Shown: positions 52,922 through 62,439, numbered from the stretch's first letter. The stretch: DNA of 64,000 nt from JAAYLC01 sp964636665 (GCA_964636665.1 CAZWVT010000005.1:8404-72403); one strand, 5' to 3'. The notes: generated from the sequence alone by a model not told the origin. A program made the numbers and translations.

Positions 52922-55552
52922 ATGTCATTAGATACCAAATATCGCGCCATAGAAATTGAAAGCAAATGGTATGATTACTGGATAAAAAACAATTATTTTC
53001 ATTCAGAAGTCGATCACCGAACGCCCTATACCATTGTAATCCCGCCTCCAAATGTAACAGGCGTATTGCACATGGGACACATGCTGAACAATACGCTTCA
53101 GGATGTGCTTATTCGGCGTGCGCGATTGAAAGGATACAATGCTTGTTGGGTTCCGGGAACGGATCACGCCTCTATTGCTACCGAAGCAAAAGTGGTTGCA
53201 AAATTAAAATCAGAAGGCATTGATAAATCTTCGCTGACACGAGAAGATTTTTTGGAACATGCTTGGGATTGGACGCATACACACGGCGGAATTATTTTGG
53301 AGCAACTCAAAAAGTTAGGTGCTTCATGCGATTGGGAACGTACAAAATTTACCATGGATGAAAACATGTCTGCATCTGTGATTCAAGTTTTTGTAGATTT
53401 ATATCAAAAAGGGAAAATTTATCGCGGATATCGAATGGTTCATTGGGATCCGGAAGCCAAAACAACCTTGTCTGACGAAGAAGTTCTGTATGAAGAGGAA
53501 CAAGGAAGTCTTTATTATCTGAAATATAAAATTGAAGATTCAGATGAAGAATTGACCATTGCCACCACCCGTCCGGAAACCATATTCGGTGACACTGCGG
53601 TCTGTGTAAATCCCGATGATGAGCGATTCGAACATTTAAAAGGAAAAAAAGCTATAGTTCCTATTGTCAACCGCGTAATTCCAATTGTTGAAGATTCGTA
53701 TGTAGACTCCGAATTCGGTACGGGTTGCTTAAAAATAACACCTGCACACGATGAAAACGACAAGCTTATTGGCGAAAGACACGGTTTAGAAATTATCGAT
53801 ATTTTTAATGAAGACGGAAGTTTGAATCATCACGGACTTCATTATGAAGACAAAGACAGATTTGTCGTTCGGAAAGAAATTATAACCGAGTTAAAAAATC
53901 TCGGTATAATCGAAAAAACTGAAAATCACATCCATAAAGTCGGAAAAAGCGAACGCACCGGAGCCGTTGTAGAGCCCCGATTAAGCCATCAGTGGTTTTT
54001 AAAAATGGAAGAATTGGCACAACCTGCTTTAGAAGCAGTTCTCAACAAAGATGTGCATTTAATCCCCGAGAAATTTATAAACACATATCGTCATTGGATG
54101 GAAAATGTCCGCGACTGGAATATTTCTCGACAATTGTGGTGGGGACATCAAATTCCGGCTTATTATTACGGCGAAAGAAAAGAAGAATTTGTAGTTGCTT
54201 CTACAATTGAAGAAGCTGTAAAATTAGCGAGAGAGAAGACGGGCAATCCAAATTTGGATGAATCTCATCTCACCCAAGACCCGGATGTTCTCGATACTTG
54301 GTTTTCGTCATGGTTATGGCCGATTACTGTTTTTAACGGTATTTTGGAACCTAACAATCCTGAAATCAATTATTATTATCCGACAAATGACTTGGTGACT
54401 GCTCCTGAAATTTTATTTTTCTGGGTTGCACGTATGATTATTTCCGGGTATGAATACCGCAACGAAAAACCTTTTCAGAATGTTTATTTGACCGGAATCG
54501 TTCGCGACAAAATGCGTCGTAAAATGAGCAAATCACTCGGAAATTCCCCGGATCCTATCGAACTTATGGAAAAATACGGTGCAGACGGAGTACGTGTGGG
54601 AATGCTTTTGAGTTCGCCTGCCGGAAACGATTTGATGTTTGACGAAGAACTGTGCAAACAAGGAAGCGGATTTGTAAATAAAATATGGAATGCATTTCGA
54701 TTGGTAAAAGGCTGGGAAGTAGCTGATAAGGAATCAGCCCCCACAGATACGCTTACCATCGAATGGTACGAAAATCGCTTTCAACAAGTGCTATCAGAAA
54801 TTGAAAATAGTTATAGCAAATATCGTATCAGTGATGCTTTAATGTCAACTTATAAGTTAATCTGGGATGATTTCTGTTCGTGGTTTTTGGAAATGATTAA
54901 ACCTGCTTACGGTGAACCGATTTCAAAAAAAACTTATTTAAAAGTCATCGAATTATTTGAAGCGAATTTGAAAATTTTGCATCCGTTCGTGCCCTTTGTA
55001 ACTGAAGAAATTTGGCAACAAATCACACAACGCGATGTTTCGGAAGCACTTATTATTGCAACTTGGCCGGAAGCCAAATCTTATGACGAAAAGTTAATCA
55101 AGGATTTTGAAACTGTTACTGAAGTTATATCAGGAATCCGCAACATTCGCAAAGACAAGAACATTTCTTTTAAAGATGCGCTTAAACTAAAAATCATCAA
55201 TAGGGAAAAGCTTTCTGAACAGTTTGATGGCATCATATCCAAATTAACCAATTTATCAGAGATTGTTTACGTTACTGAAAAACCTGAAGGAGCAATGACT
55301 TTCCGCATTAAGAGCAATGAATATTTTATTCCGCTTACAGGTGCTGTCGATGTTGAAGAAGAACGTAAAAAATTATTGGAAGAATTAACTTATGCGGAAG
55401 GATTTCTAAAGAGTGTACAAAAGAAATTGAGTAACGAACGCTTTGTTTCCGGTGCTCCTGAAAAGGTTGTTGCTATGGAACGTCAGAAGGAAGCAGATGC
55501 TTTGGCAAAAATTGAAACTTTAAAAGCGGGTCTAAAAACATTGCAACAATAA
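52922..55552 (+). CDS. valS: Valyl-tRNA synthetase
   Basis: It charges tRNA-Val and edits mischarged threonine. A class I synthetase: HMGH at residues 50-53 is the HIGH motif, and RRKMSKSLGNS around residue 530 carries KMSKS. The CP1 editing domain (TIATTRPETIFGDTAV) is complete. The C-terminal coiled coil (residues about 810-876) is typical of ValRS. 876 residues. Divergent from DUF1573 and followed by a terminator. Confidence 0.98.
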   Translation: MSLDTKYRAIEIESKWYDYWIKNNYFHSEVDHRTPYTIVIPPPNVTGVLHMGHMLNNTLQDVLIRRARLKGYNACWVPGTDHASIATEAKVVAKLKSEGIDKSSLTREDFLEHAWDWTHTHGGIILEQLKKLGASCDWERTKFTMDENMSASVIQVFVDLYQKGKIYRGYRMVHWDPEAKTTLSDEEVLYEEEQGSLYYLKYKIEDSDEELTIATTRPETIFGDTAVCVNPDDERFEHLKGKKAIVPIVNRVIPIVEDSYVDSEFGTGCLKITPAHDENDKLIGERHGLEIIDIFNEDGSLNHHGLHYEDKDRFVVRKEIITELKNLGIIEKTENHIHKVGKSERTGAVVEPRLSHQWFLKMEELAQPALEAVLNKDVHLIPEKFINTYRHWMENVRDWNISRQLWWGHQIPAYYYGERKEEFVVASTIEEAVKLAREKTGNPNLDESHLTQDPDVLDTWFSSWLWPITVFNGILEPNNPEINYYYPTNDLVTAPEILFFWVARMIISGYEYRNEKPFQNVYLTGIVRDKMRRKMSKSLGNSPDPIELMEKYGADGVRVGMLLSSPAGNDLMFDEELCKQGSGFVNKIWNAFRLVKGWEVADKESAPTDTLTIEWYENRFQQVLSEIENSYSKYRISDALMSTYKLIWDDFCSWFLEMIKPAYGEPISKKTYLKVIELFEANLKILHPFVPFVTEEIWQQITQRDVSEALIIATWPEAKSYDEKLIKDFETVTEVISGIRNIRKDKNISFKDALKLKIINREKLSEQFDGIISKLTNLSEIVYVTEKPEGAMTFRIKSNEYFIPLTGAVDVEEERKKLLEELTYAEGFLKSVQKKLSNERFVSGAPEKVVAMERQKEADALAKIETLKAGLKTLQQ

Positions 55553-55568
55553 AAAATCTATTTACCTC

Positions 55569-55603
55569 AAAAAACGACAAAAATCCAGCTTGTCGTTTTT
55601 TGT
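55569..55603 (+). terminator. Terminator between valS and the convergent ACBP operon
   Basis: AAAACGACA at 55571-55579 pairs with TGTCGTTTT at 55591-55599 (extended by A-T pairs), with T tracts on both strands, so it can end transcripts from both directions. Confidence 0.82.
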
Positions 55604-55630
55604 TTATTTAAATCGCTATTTATCAGCTTT

Positions 55631-55915
55631 TTATTTGTTTTTATTTCCTTCTTTCGATTTAAAGTATGCTTCTACATTTTCGATATAACGAATTTTGGCT
55701 TCTTCCGGAGTTATGTCTCTGCTTTGAAACAAAGCATTTAATTTAAAGGCATTAATCAGCGGATTATCACTTCCGGGTGAATGGGAATCGTATGTAGCGC
55801 GTTTGTAATAAGCATAAAGCCGTAACAAAACATCCGCCGGGAAAGGATCGGTGTGCGCATTGATTTGTTCAACGGCTTTGCGAAATGCAATATCGATTTC
55901 TTCTTTATTATTCAT
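55631..55915 (-). CDS. Acyl-CoA-binding protein
   Basis: A 94-residue four-helix ACBP-family protein that binds long-chain acyl-CoA. Visible are the initial DIAFRKAVEQINAH helix, the LLRLYAYYKRAT core with the Tyr/Lys residues that contact the CoA phosphate, and ITPEEAKIRYIENVEAYF. It overlaps the psd-type gene stop by 8 nt and is the last gene of the rsfS-ftsH-LUD-cdsA-psd operon. That position ties it to phospholipid synthesis. Confidence 0.9.
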   Translation of the reverse strand: MNNKEEIDIAFRKAVEQINAHTDPFPADVLLRLYAYYKRATYDSHSPGSDNPLINAFKLNALFQSRDITPEEAKIRYIENVEAYFKSKEGNKNK

Positions 55916-56570
55916 CGCTTTGTTTTTCTGCTAAAATGGTCACTCCTCCTTTCACTTTTTGTTGAAGTGCGACACTTATTTTTGCATCAAGCGGCAAAAA
56001 CACATCTACTCTGGAACCGAATTTAATAAATCCGCTGTCTTCGCCTTGGTTGACTTCCTCGTTTACTTTAGCATAATTCACAATTCTTTTAGCTAATGCA
56101 CCGGCTATTTGTCGATACAAAACATCGCCAAAAATTTCATTGTTTAGAACCACTGTAGTCCGTTCATTTTCTTCAGAAGCTTTTGGATGCCAAGCAACCA
56201 AATATTTTCCGGGATGATATTTACTGTAAACAACTTTTCCTGCTACAGGATGCCTTGTAACGTGCACATTAATCGGTGACATAAACACAGAAATCTGAAG
56301 TCGTTTATCTTTAAAATACTCATTTTCATATACTTCCTCAATAACTACTACTTTTCCGTCAACAGGTGAAAGCACATGATTTGGATTGATTAAAAAATTT
56401 CGTTTCGGATTTCTGAAAAATTGAAGAATAAGCACCAATACTATGAGCAATGTCATAAGTATGCCCATTCGGATATTGGGAGTTTCAATAAAATAATTGG
56501 TAATTAACGCAAGTCCGATGACTATGAACAGCGTTAAAATGATAATTTTAAAACCTTCTTTATGAAACAT
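55908..56570 (-). CDS. psd: Phosphatidylserine decarboxylase family protein
   Basis: It converts phosphatidylserine to phosphatidylethanolamine. A 220-residue short (archaetidylserine decarboxylase-like) form. Two N-terminal helices are followed by LSPVDGKVVVIEE and SVFMSPINVHVTRHPVAG. Near the C-terminus FGSRVDVFLP contains the Gly-Ser where self-cleavage would create the pyruvoyl cofactor. Start ATG 56570 is used since the longer frame opens with TTG. It overlaps cdsA by 11 nt. Confidence 0.94.
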   Translation of the reverse strand: MFHKEGFKIIILTLFIVIGLALITNYFIETPNIRMGILMTLLIVLVLILQFFRNPKRNFLINPNHVLSPVDGKVVVIEEVYENEYFKDKRLQISVFMSPINVHVTRHPVAGKVVYSKYHPGKYLVAWHPKASEENERTTVVLNNEIFGDVLYRQIAGALAKRIVNYAKVNEEVNQGEDSGFIKFGSRVDVFLPLDAKISVALQQKVKGGVTILAEKQSDE

Positions 56571-57387
56571 AATCAGCAATTAATAAAAACAAATATATGA
56601 ATGGGCAAGCATAAATAATACTGTCAAGTCTGTCGTAAAGTCCACCGTGACCCGGCATTATTGAACCGCTATCTTTCACGCCTGCCTGACGTTTAATTTT
56701 TGATTGTATAAGATCTCCTATAGTTCCAAATGTTGCAATAATGATGGCTAATATCATCCAGCCCCCTATAGTGTCCAAAGGTTTTGTCATATATTCTGAT
56801 TGTTTTATAAAATAATAAATCAGCATTGCTGCAACAATAGCTCCTGCCATTCCTCCAAAAAATCCTTCGATGGTTTTCTTGGGTGAAATTTTTTCCAACA
56901 ATTTATGTTTTCCAAAACTTTTACCTATAAGATATGCAAATGTATCATTCGCCCAAATTAAAACAAATACAAAAACAATCAGATATGGTGAAAAATCATC
57001 ATTAATATTAGGAATTAATGTAAGAAAAACAAAACCCCCTATGATGTAAAAATAGGTTAGAATATGTTTTTTATTTTCAAATATTCGATTTTTTTTTGTT
57101 CCTAAGAGGTCTTTCAGAAAAAAGATATTTACAAATAATGTAAGGAATAAGAATAGCAAAATTGCTTTATCAGGAAATTTATTCCAGCCAATAAGATAAA
57201 ATGCTAAGATTAACAGTAAATAAGCCACAAAACCTGAAATACGAATGAGCTTAGTAAATTCACTGACAGTAATCATTGCCATCATAAAAAAAAGTCCCAA
57301 AAACCATTCACGAGAAGCAAACATCGCGAGAACAATAATCGAAACATACAACACACCTGAGATGGTACGCAAGACAATTTCACTCAT
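56560..57387 (-). CDS. cdsA: Phosphatidate cytidylyltransferase (CDP-diglyceride synthase)
   Basis: It makes CDP-diacylglycerol from phosphatidate and CTP, the precursor for PE, PG and cardiolipin. A 275-residue polytopic protein with about eight helices and the C-terminal family signature SKIKRQAGVKDSGSIMPGHG followed by GLYDRLDS. It lies 2 nt downstream of the LUD gene and overlaps psd by 11 nt. Confidence 0.96.
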   Translation of the reverse strand: MSEIVLRTISGVLYVSIIVLAMFASREWFLGLFFMMAMITVSEFTKLIRISGFVAYLLLILAFYLIGWNKFPDKAILLFLFLTLFVNIFFLKDLLGTKKNRIFENKKHILTYFYIIGGFVFLTLIPNINDDFSPYLIVFVFVLIWANDTFAYLIGKSFGKHKLLEKISPKKTIEGFFGGMAGAIVAAMLIYYFIKQSEYMTKPLDTIGGWMILAIIIATFGTIGDLIQSKIKRQAGVKDSGSIMPGHGGLYDRLDSIIYACPFIYLFLLIADYVS

Positions 57388-57389
57388 GT

Positions 57390-58004
57390 TTATAGGTCTT
57401 CCAACAACAGCAAATATAAGTTCTTAGAACTGCTTCCGTAGCTCATAAAATCATCTTCTGTTTCTTTAATCTCAAAATGCTGAATGGTGGTAATGTTATT
57501 TGGTATTGTTCCCGAACGTTTTGTATTTATTATTCGCAGTCCGTCGCTAAGCGTTTCTACTATTTGACTTGTAGTGGCAAAGATAATCACGTCATCGGGT
57601 AAGTCCGCGAGTTTTTTCTCTCTCATTTGTCTGGAAGACAACATAATTTCTCCACGGTGTGCAATAAGTGCTTCACAAGTCGAAAAGAAAAATCTGCTGT
57701 TAGAATTATTGTTGAATTTAAGATTAAATCCGTCAAAGCGTTGTGTCAATTGTTTGTCGTAACAAAAAACATCTTGTTCGTACCAATCATTCTCTAACAA
57801 GATATTGTCAAAAGCTTCTAAAATTTCATTCCAATCTTCACAATAGATAAACTTTCCTCCGTTTCTTTTAAAGTTCAACATGAACTTTTCATCTGCGGGG
57901 ACTTTTTCTTCCGGATAATAACTACTTTGTTCGGAGGCTTCCGATTTTTTCGTCTTGTCATCCGGCTTGTAATTTGGATTTAGCAGCCTTTTAAATAGAC
58001 GCAT
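57390..58004 (-). CDS. LUD domain (LutC-like) protein
   Basis: A 204-residue soluble protein. The C-terminal half matches LUD/LutC (CEALIAHRGEIMLSSRQMRE, FATTSQIVETLSDGL), the fold of lactate-utilisation subunit C, but no lutA or lutB partners are here. An N-terminal region of about 40 charged residues (KPDDKTKKSEAS) is probably disordered. The gene lies between ftsH (82 nt upstream) and cdsA (2 nt downstream). Its function in this lipid operon is unclear. Confidence 0.9.
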   Translation of the reverse strand: MRLFKRLLNPNYKPDDKTKKSEASEQSSYYPEEKVPADEKFMLNFKRNGGKFIYCEDWNEILEAFDNILLENDWYEQDVFCYDKQLTQRFDGFNLKFNNNSNSRFFFSTCEALIAHRGEIMLSSRQMREKKLADLPDDVIIFATTSQIVETLSDGLRIINTKRSGTIPNNITTIQHFEIKETEDDFMSYGSSSKNLYLLLLEDL

Positions 58005-58086
58005 GAATAGTTTTTAATTTTAGTGATGACAACCTTAATACATTTCCCAAAGATAAAAAATCTTACGGAACTATTGTCATCGAACT

Positions 58087-60108
58087 CTATTCATTTTCTG
58101 TGCTATCCATCGGTTGATTATCCTTGGAATTAGGATTGTTCTCTGTCGGAATTGTTTCAACAGAAGATCTACTGACTAATTTTGGTTGTTCAAAAGGTCT
58201 TTTTCCGAATATTTTTTCCAAATCGTCTTTGAATATCACTTCTTTCTCCAAAAGCACTTCAGCCAGCTCTGTCAGCTTATCTTTATTCTCTTCGAGTATT
58301 CGGATTGCACGTTGATATTGCTCTTCAATAAGGTTTGATATTTCCTCATCGATTAACTCTGCTGTCTTTTCACTGTACGGCTTGGTAAAATTGTATTCTG
58401 ACTGTCCTGAACTGTCGTAATAAGTCAGGTTTCCTATGTTTTCATTCAGCCCATAAATCGTTACCATTGCACGTGCTTGTTTGGTCACTTTTTCCAAATC
58501 ATTCAGCGCACCGGTGGAAATCCGATCAAAAATTACTTTTTCGGCAGCTCTTCCTCCAAGCGTGGCACACATTTCGTCCAACATTTGTTCAGGATGAATA
58601 ATCAATCTTTCTTCCGGAAGATACCACGCCGCTCCCAACGATTGACCACGAGGAACAATAGTTACTTTCACCAAGGGCGCTGCGTGTTCAAGCATCCAAC
58701 TTACAGTAGCGTGACCGGCCTCATGGAATGCAATGGCACGTTTTTCATCGACAGTCATTATTTTGTTCTTTTTCTCCAATCCGCCGACAATTCTATCAAC
58801 AGCATCAAGAAAATCTTGTCTATCTACAGCTTTTTTTCCGTTTCGCGCTGCAATTAAGGCTGCCTCATTACACACATTGGCAATATCAGCACCTGAAAAA
58901 CCGGGTGTTTGTTTTGCCAAGAAATCCACATCCAGATTTTCTGATTTTTTAATGGGTCTTAAGTGAACTTCAAATATTTCTTTCCGTTCGCGAATATCCG
59001 GCAAATCGACATAAATTTGACGGTCAAATCTTCCGGCTCTCATCAATGCTTTATCAAGCACATCAGCCCGGTTTGTTGCGGCAAGAACAATAACGCTCGT
59101 GTTTGTTCCAAAACCATCCATCTCGGTCAATAATTGGTTAAGGGTATTTTCACGTTCGTCATTGCTGCCGGAGAAATTATTTTTTCCGCGTGCACGACCA
59201 ATCGCATCAATTTCGTCAATAAATATAATAGACGGTGCTTTATCTTTTGCTTGTTTAAACAAGTCTCTTACACGAGAAGCTCCTACTCCGACAAACATTT
59301 CGACAAAATCGGAACCGGATAATGAAAAGAACGGAACTTGCGCTTCACCGGCCACGGCTCGTGCAAGCAACGTTTTTCCTGTTCCCGGAGGTCCTACCAA
59401 CAAGGCTCCTTTCGGAATTTTACCTCCCAATGAGGTATATTTGTGAGGATTTTTTAAAAAATCTACAATTTCCTGAACTTCTTCTTTTGCGCCTTCTAAT
59501 CCAGCAACATCTTTAAAAGTGGTTTTAATATCAGTTTTTTCGTCAAAAAGACGAGCTTTAGATTTTCCTATATTAAACAATTGTCCGCCGGGACCACCAC
59601 CTGCACCCGAAGACATTCGGCGCATTATAAATATCCAGATTGCGATAAGAATGACAAATGGCAACATCCCGATAAGGATATCTCCCCAAAGGTTTGTTTC
59701 TGTGTGCCATTCCATTTTTGTGGTAAGGTCATTCTCTTCTTTTATTTGTCGAAATGAATTTTCAAAGTTTTGTAAATCTCCGAATTCAAATTGGAAATCC
59801 GGTTTTTCTTGAGAAGAAGTCAATAATGATGGTGTGGTAATTCCTGAGTCATCATCACTTTTTTTGGCTTCATCGTTCAAAAATATTTTGGCGATTTTCT
59901 TGTTGGTAATGACCAATACTTTGCGAACTTCTCCTTTTTTCAGGTGTTCTTCAAATTGTGCTTGATTTGTTTTCTGAGGTTGATCCCATCCGCCTCCAAA
60001 AAATTGAATTCCAAAAAACAATAAGATTATCGCTGCATAAATCCAATAATAATTTGGACTTGGCTTACGAGATTCTTCTTTTTTATTATTTTTATTTTGT
60101 CCCGCCAT
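58087..60108 (-). CDS. ftsH: ATP-dependent zinc metalloprotease FtsH
   Basis: A membrane-bound AAA+ protease degrading unassembled and regulatory proteins. Two transmembrane helices at about residues 20-38 and 143-162 flank a periplasmic domain. The AAA module has Walker A GPPGTGKT (239-246) and Walker B IIFIDEIDA. The peptidase has HEAGH (462-466) with the third zinc ligand region later. 673 residues; the C-terminal tail is Ser/Asn/Asp-rich. It lies 18 nt after rsfS and leads into the lipid genes. Confidence 0.98.
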   Translation of the reverse strand: MAGQNKNNKKEESRKPSPNYYWIYAAIILLFFGIQFFGGGWDQPQKTNQAQFEEHLKKGEVRKVLVITNKKIAKIFLNDEAKKSDDDSGITTPSLLTSSQEKPDFQFEFGDLQNFENSFRQIKEENDLTTKMEWHTETNLWGDILIGMLPFVILIAIWIFIMRRMSSGAGGGPGGQLFNIGKSKARLFDEKTDIKTTFKDVAGLEGAKEEVQEIVDFLKNPHKYTSLGGKIPKGALLVGPPGTGKTLLARAVAGEAQVPFFSLSGSDFVEMFVGVGASRVRDLFKQAKDKAPSIIFIDEIDAIGRARGKNNFSGSNDERENTLNQLLTEMDGFGTNTSVIVLAATNRADVLDKALMRAGRFDRQIYVDLPDIRERKEIFEVHLRPIKKSENLDVDFLAKQTPGFSGADIANVCNEAALIAARNGKKAVDRQDFLDAVDRIVGGLEKKNKIMTVDEKRAIAFHEAGHATVSWMLEHAAPLVKVTIVPRGQSLGAAWYLPEERLIIHPEQMLDEMCATLGGRAAEKVIFDRISTGALNDLEKVTKQARAMVTIYGLNENIGNLTYYDSSGQSEYNFTKPYSEKTAELIDEEISNLIEEQYQRAIRILEENKDKLTELAEVLLEKEVIFKDDLEKIFGKRPFEQPKLVSRSSVETIPTENNPNSKDNQPMDSTENE

Positions 60109-60126
60109 ATATGGGTATATATAATC

Positions 60127-60498
60127 TTAATTAATTGTTCCTATTTTTACTGTTTTTGCATCTCCCCATAATCCTTCAATATCATAAAATTCGCGGATAT
60201 GTCGTTGAAACACATGAACCACGATGTGTACGTAGTCCATTAAAATCCATTCGGCATTGCCGGTTCCTTCAACATGCCATGGCTTTTCTTTAAGTGATTT
60301 ACTGACAGTTTTTTGAATTGAATTTACAATTGCATTGACGTGTGTATTTGAAGTTCCGGTACTGATAATGAAGTAATCACAAACTGTGTTTTCTATATCG
60401 CGAAGATCGAGAATTTGAATATCCTGACCTTTTACTTCTTCAATTCCGTGGATTATTTGAGTAATTAATTGATCTGTTTCTTGTTTTTGTTTTTGCAT
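60127..60498 (-). CDS. rsfS: Ribosome silencing factor
   Basis: A 123-residue RsfS/Iojap protein that binds uL14 on the large ribosomal subunit and blocks subunit joining under poor growth. Typical segments are DIQILDLRDIENTVCDYFI, the STGTSNTHVNAI loop and EWILMDYVHIVVHVF. First gene of the rsfS-ftsH-LUD-cdsA-psd-ACBP operon and divergent from birA. Confidence 0.95.
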   Translation of the reverse strand: MQKQKQETDQLITQIIHGIEEVKGQDIQILDLRDIENTVCDYFIISTGTSNTHVNAIVNSIQKTVSKSLKEKPWHVEGTGNAEWILMDYVHIVVHVFQRHIREFYDIEGLWGDAKTVKIGTIN

Positions 60499-60522
60499 TA
60501 ATTATTTTCCTTTTCGATTTGG

Positions 60523-60530
60523 CAAAGTTA
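60523..60530 (-). promoter_or_regulatory. -7 element of the rsfS operon promoter
   Basis: TAACTTTG on the minus strand matches the consensus. The leader to the rsfS ATG is about 20 nt. The -33 is weak. Confidence 0.55.
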
Positions 60531-60591
60531 TTACATTTTTGCTTTCTTGACACATTGAAATGCAACTCTATTAAACTTCTGATTAAACGCT

Positions 60592-61326
60592 ATGAACCTA
60601 ATCAAACTTAATGCCACCAATTCCTCCAATTCTTATTTAAAAGAATTAATAAAAAAGCAAGCTGTTCCTGATGAAACCATCGTCATCGCTGAACATCAAA
60701 TTTCAGGACGCGGCCAACACGGAAACAGTTGGTATTCCACCGCCGAAGAAAGCATCACATTCAGTATCTACAAGAAGTTTAATCACCTGAAAGTTCAAGA
60801 ACACTTCAAAATTGCAATGCTGGTTTCTTTGGCATTAATAAAAGAATTTGACAACCTAAATATTCCCAAATTAAAAATAAAATGGCCTAACGACATTCTG
60901 TCAGACCGAAAAAAAATTGCAGGAATACTGGTTGAAAATACGCTGAGTCAAAAAAACATAAAGCACGCCATTATCGGAATCGGTATCAATGTCAACCACA
61001 ATTCAATGCCTGGATTGCCACAGGCGAGTTCTTTAAAAATGCAAAGTGGGGAAAAAGTGGACAAGGAACAGTTGCTCCTTAATGTTGCAAACACTTGTAT
61101 AGCTTCTTTAAATAAGATAGAATTGACTACTTATTCTCAATTACAAAAGCAATATGAACAATATCTTTTTCAGAAAGATAAAATTTCTGTTTTTGAAAAT
61201 TTAGAAAACGAAGAACGTTTTAATGCCATTATTCGAGGAATCACCGAATTCGGATTTTTAAGAATCGAAACTGAATCCGGATTTAAAAAGCAAGTGGGAA
61301 TAAAAGAACTCCGCCTTTTATATTAA
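60592..61326 (+). CDS. birA: Biotin-[acetyl-CoA-carboxylase] ligase
   Basis: It activates biotin with ATP and attaches it to carrier-protein lysines. 244 residues in the catalytic (class II LplA/BPL fold) form without the N-terminal HTH, so it is not a repressor like E. coli BirA. SGRGQHGNSWYS is the biotinyl-AMP loop, LKIKWPNDI and KIAGILVEN carry substrate contacts. A likely target is the carrier at 13787-14281. Convergent with the SRPBCC gene, stop codons 1 nt apart. Confidence 0.94.
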   Translation: MNLIKLNATNSSNSYLKELIKKQAVPDETIVIAEHQISGRGQHGNSWYSTAEESITFSIYKKFNHLKVQEHFKIAMLVSLALIKEFDNLNIPKLKIKWPNDILSDRKKIAGILVENTLSQKNIKHAIIGIGINVNHNSMPGLPQASSLKMQSGEKVDKEQLLLNVANTCIASLNKIELTTYSQLQKQYEQYLFQKDKISVFENLENEERFNAIIRGITEFGFLRIETESGFKKQVGIKELRLLY

Positions 61327-61327
61327 T

Positions 61328-61720
61328 TTACAATTGCTGTAAGTTATCTGTCAGTTTATCCATAAATTTAGAAAGCGGACTTTTAACCATCATTGCCATC
61401 ATTGCATTTATCTGACCGTCAAACAACAATTCTATAGAAGATTCATTTTCTGATATTTCCTGAATATCACCAACAATAGTAAACGGAACTTTATCGCTTT
61501 TAGAACCAAGCACCACCTTGTTGGGTTTTTCAATCTCCCGTAATTCCAATGCGATATCAGGCATTCCTTTTAATGCAAAAACAAAACTTTTCTCATCTAA
61601 CATTTCAAATTTTGTAGTACTTTCAGGCATCAATTTTTTAAAATTTGACATTTCACCTAAAAAGTCACACAAGTCTTCGGCAGATTTTTGAACTACCACT
61701 CTTTTGCTGTTTAATTTCAT
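61328..61720 (-). CDS. SRPBCC family protein
   Basis: A 130-residue protein with the START-like SRPBCC fold: N-terminal strand KRVVVQKSAEDLCDFLGEM, then beta-rich middle and a long C-terminal helix LSKFMDKLTDNLQQL. Members bind hydrophobic ligands in a cavity. No catalytic motif. It lies 21 nt downstream of pyrE on the same strand, an arrangement I remember as common in flavobacteria. Confidence 0.87.
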   Translation of the reverse strand: MKLNSKRVVVQKSAEDLCDFLGEMSNFKKLMPESTTKFEMLDEKSFVFALKGMPDIALELREIEKPNKVVLGSKSDKVPFTIVGDIQEISENESSIELLFDGQINAMMAMMVKSPLSKFMDKLTDNLQQL

Positions 61721-61741
61721 AGCTTATCATTTTTTTAAGAT

Positions 61742-62383
61742 TTACTTTCCCCAAGTATCAGGATGTTCCCTCCAAGTGGCAAGAAGCTTCATTTCTTCTT
61801 CATTTATATATCTTGACTTTTCAGCCTCTTTCAATAGTGCTTCATAATTGCTCAAAGTATGAAGTTCTATATTTTCATTTTCAAAATTCTGTTTTGCTTT
61901 ATCAAAGCCGTAACTAAATATTGCAAACATTCCTTTAATTGAAGCGTTCGCTTGTCGGAGAGCTTCAACTGCCATCAAACTGCTTTTTCCGGTACTTACG
62001 AGATCTTCAATTACGACTACCTGAGTATTTGCTTCGAGATACCCTTCTATTTGATTTTGACGTCCGTGACTTTTAGGTTCCGGTCTTACATAACAAAAGG
62101 GAACATTCAAATAATCAGCAACGAGCGCACCTATTCCGATGGCGCCGGTGGCTATTCCTGCTATCATTTCAGGTTTACCATATACACTTTCAATTTGTTT
62201 GGCAAGATTTTCTCTAATATAATTCCGGATTTGCGGATAAGAAAGTATAATTCTGTTGTCACAATAAATTGGAGATTTCCATCCCGAAGCCCATGTAAAA
62301 GGATTTTGAGGTTGCAATTTAATTGCATTAATTTGCAACAATAATGCAGCAGTTTTTTGCGCTGTTTCTTTATTTAAAGTCAT
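61742..62383 (-). CDS. pyrE: Orotate phosphoribosyltransferase
   Basis: It joins orotate and PRPP to give OMP in pyrimidine synthesis. 213 residues from ATG 62383. Conserved segments include WASGWKSPIYCDNR, IAGIATGAIGIGALVAD, YVRPEPKSHGRQNQIEG (catalytic flexible loop with Lys and His), and the PRPP motif VVVIEDLVSTGKSS. The frame reading up to 62422 is rejected because it crosses the promoter. Divergent from, and with its start region overlapping, the Nudix gene. Confidence 0.95.
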   Translation of the reverse strand: MTLNKETAQKTAALLLQINAIKLQPQNPFTWASGWKSPIYCDNRIILSYPQIRNYIRENLAKQIESVYGKPEMIAGIATGAIGIGALVADYLNVPFCYVRPEPKSHGRQNQIEGYLEANTQVVVIEDLVSTGKSSLMAVEALRQANASIKGMFAIFSYGFDKAKQNFENENIELHTLSNYEALLKEAEKSRYINEEEMKLLATWREHPDTWGK

Positions 62384-62387
62384 GCTG

Positions 62388-62439
62388 CAAATGTATAAAG
62401 TTTTCGTCAAAGATATTCCCATAATTCTATCAACGCAAA
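62388..62439 (-). promoter_or_regulatory. pyrE promoter region located inside the Nudix coding sequence
   Basis: Two -7 candidates exist on the minus strand: TATCTTTG (62415-62408) with TTTG at 62439-62436, 20 nt upstream, giving a leader of about 20 nt; and TACATTTG (62395-62388), which would start transcription at the ATG itself. The first fits better. Confidence 0.6.
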
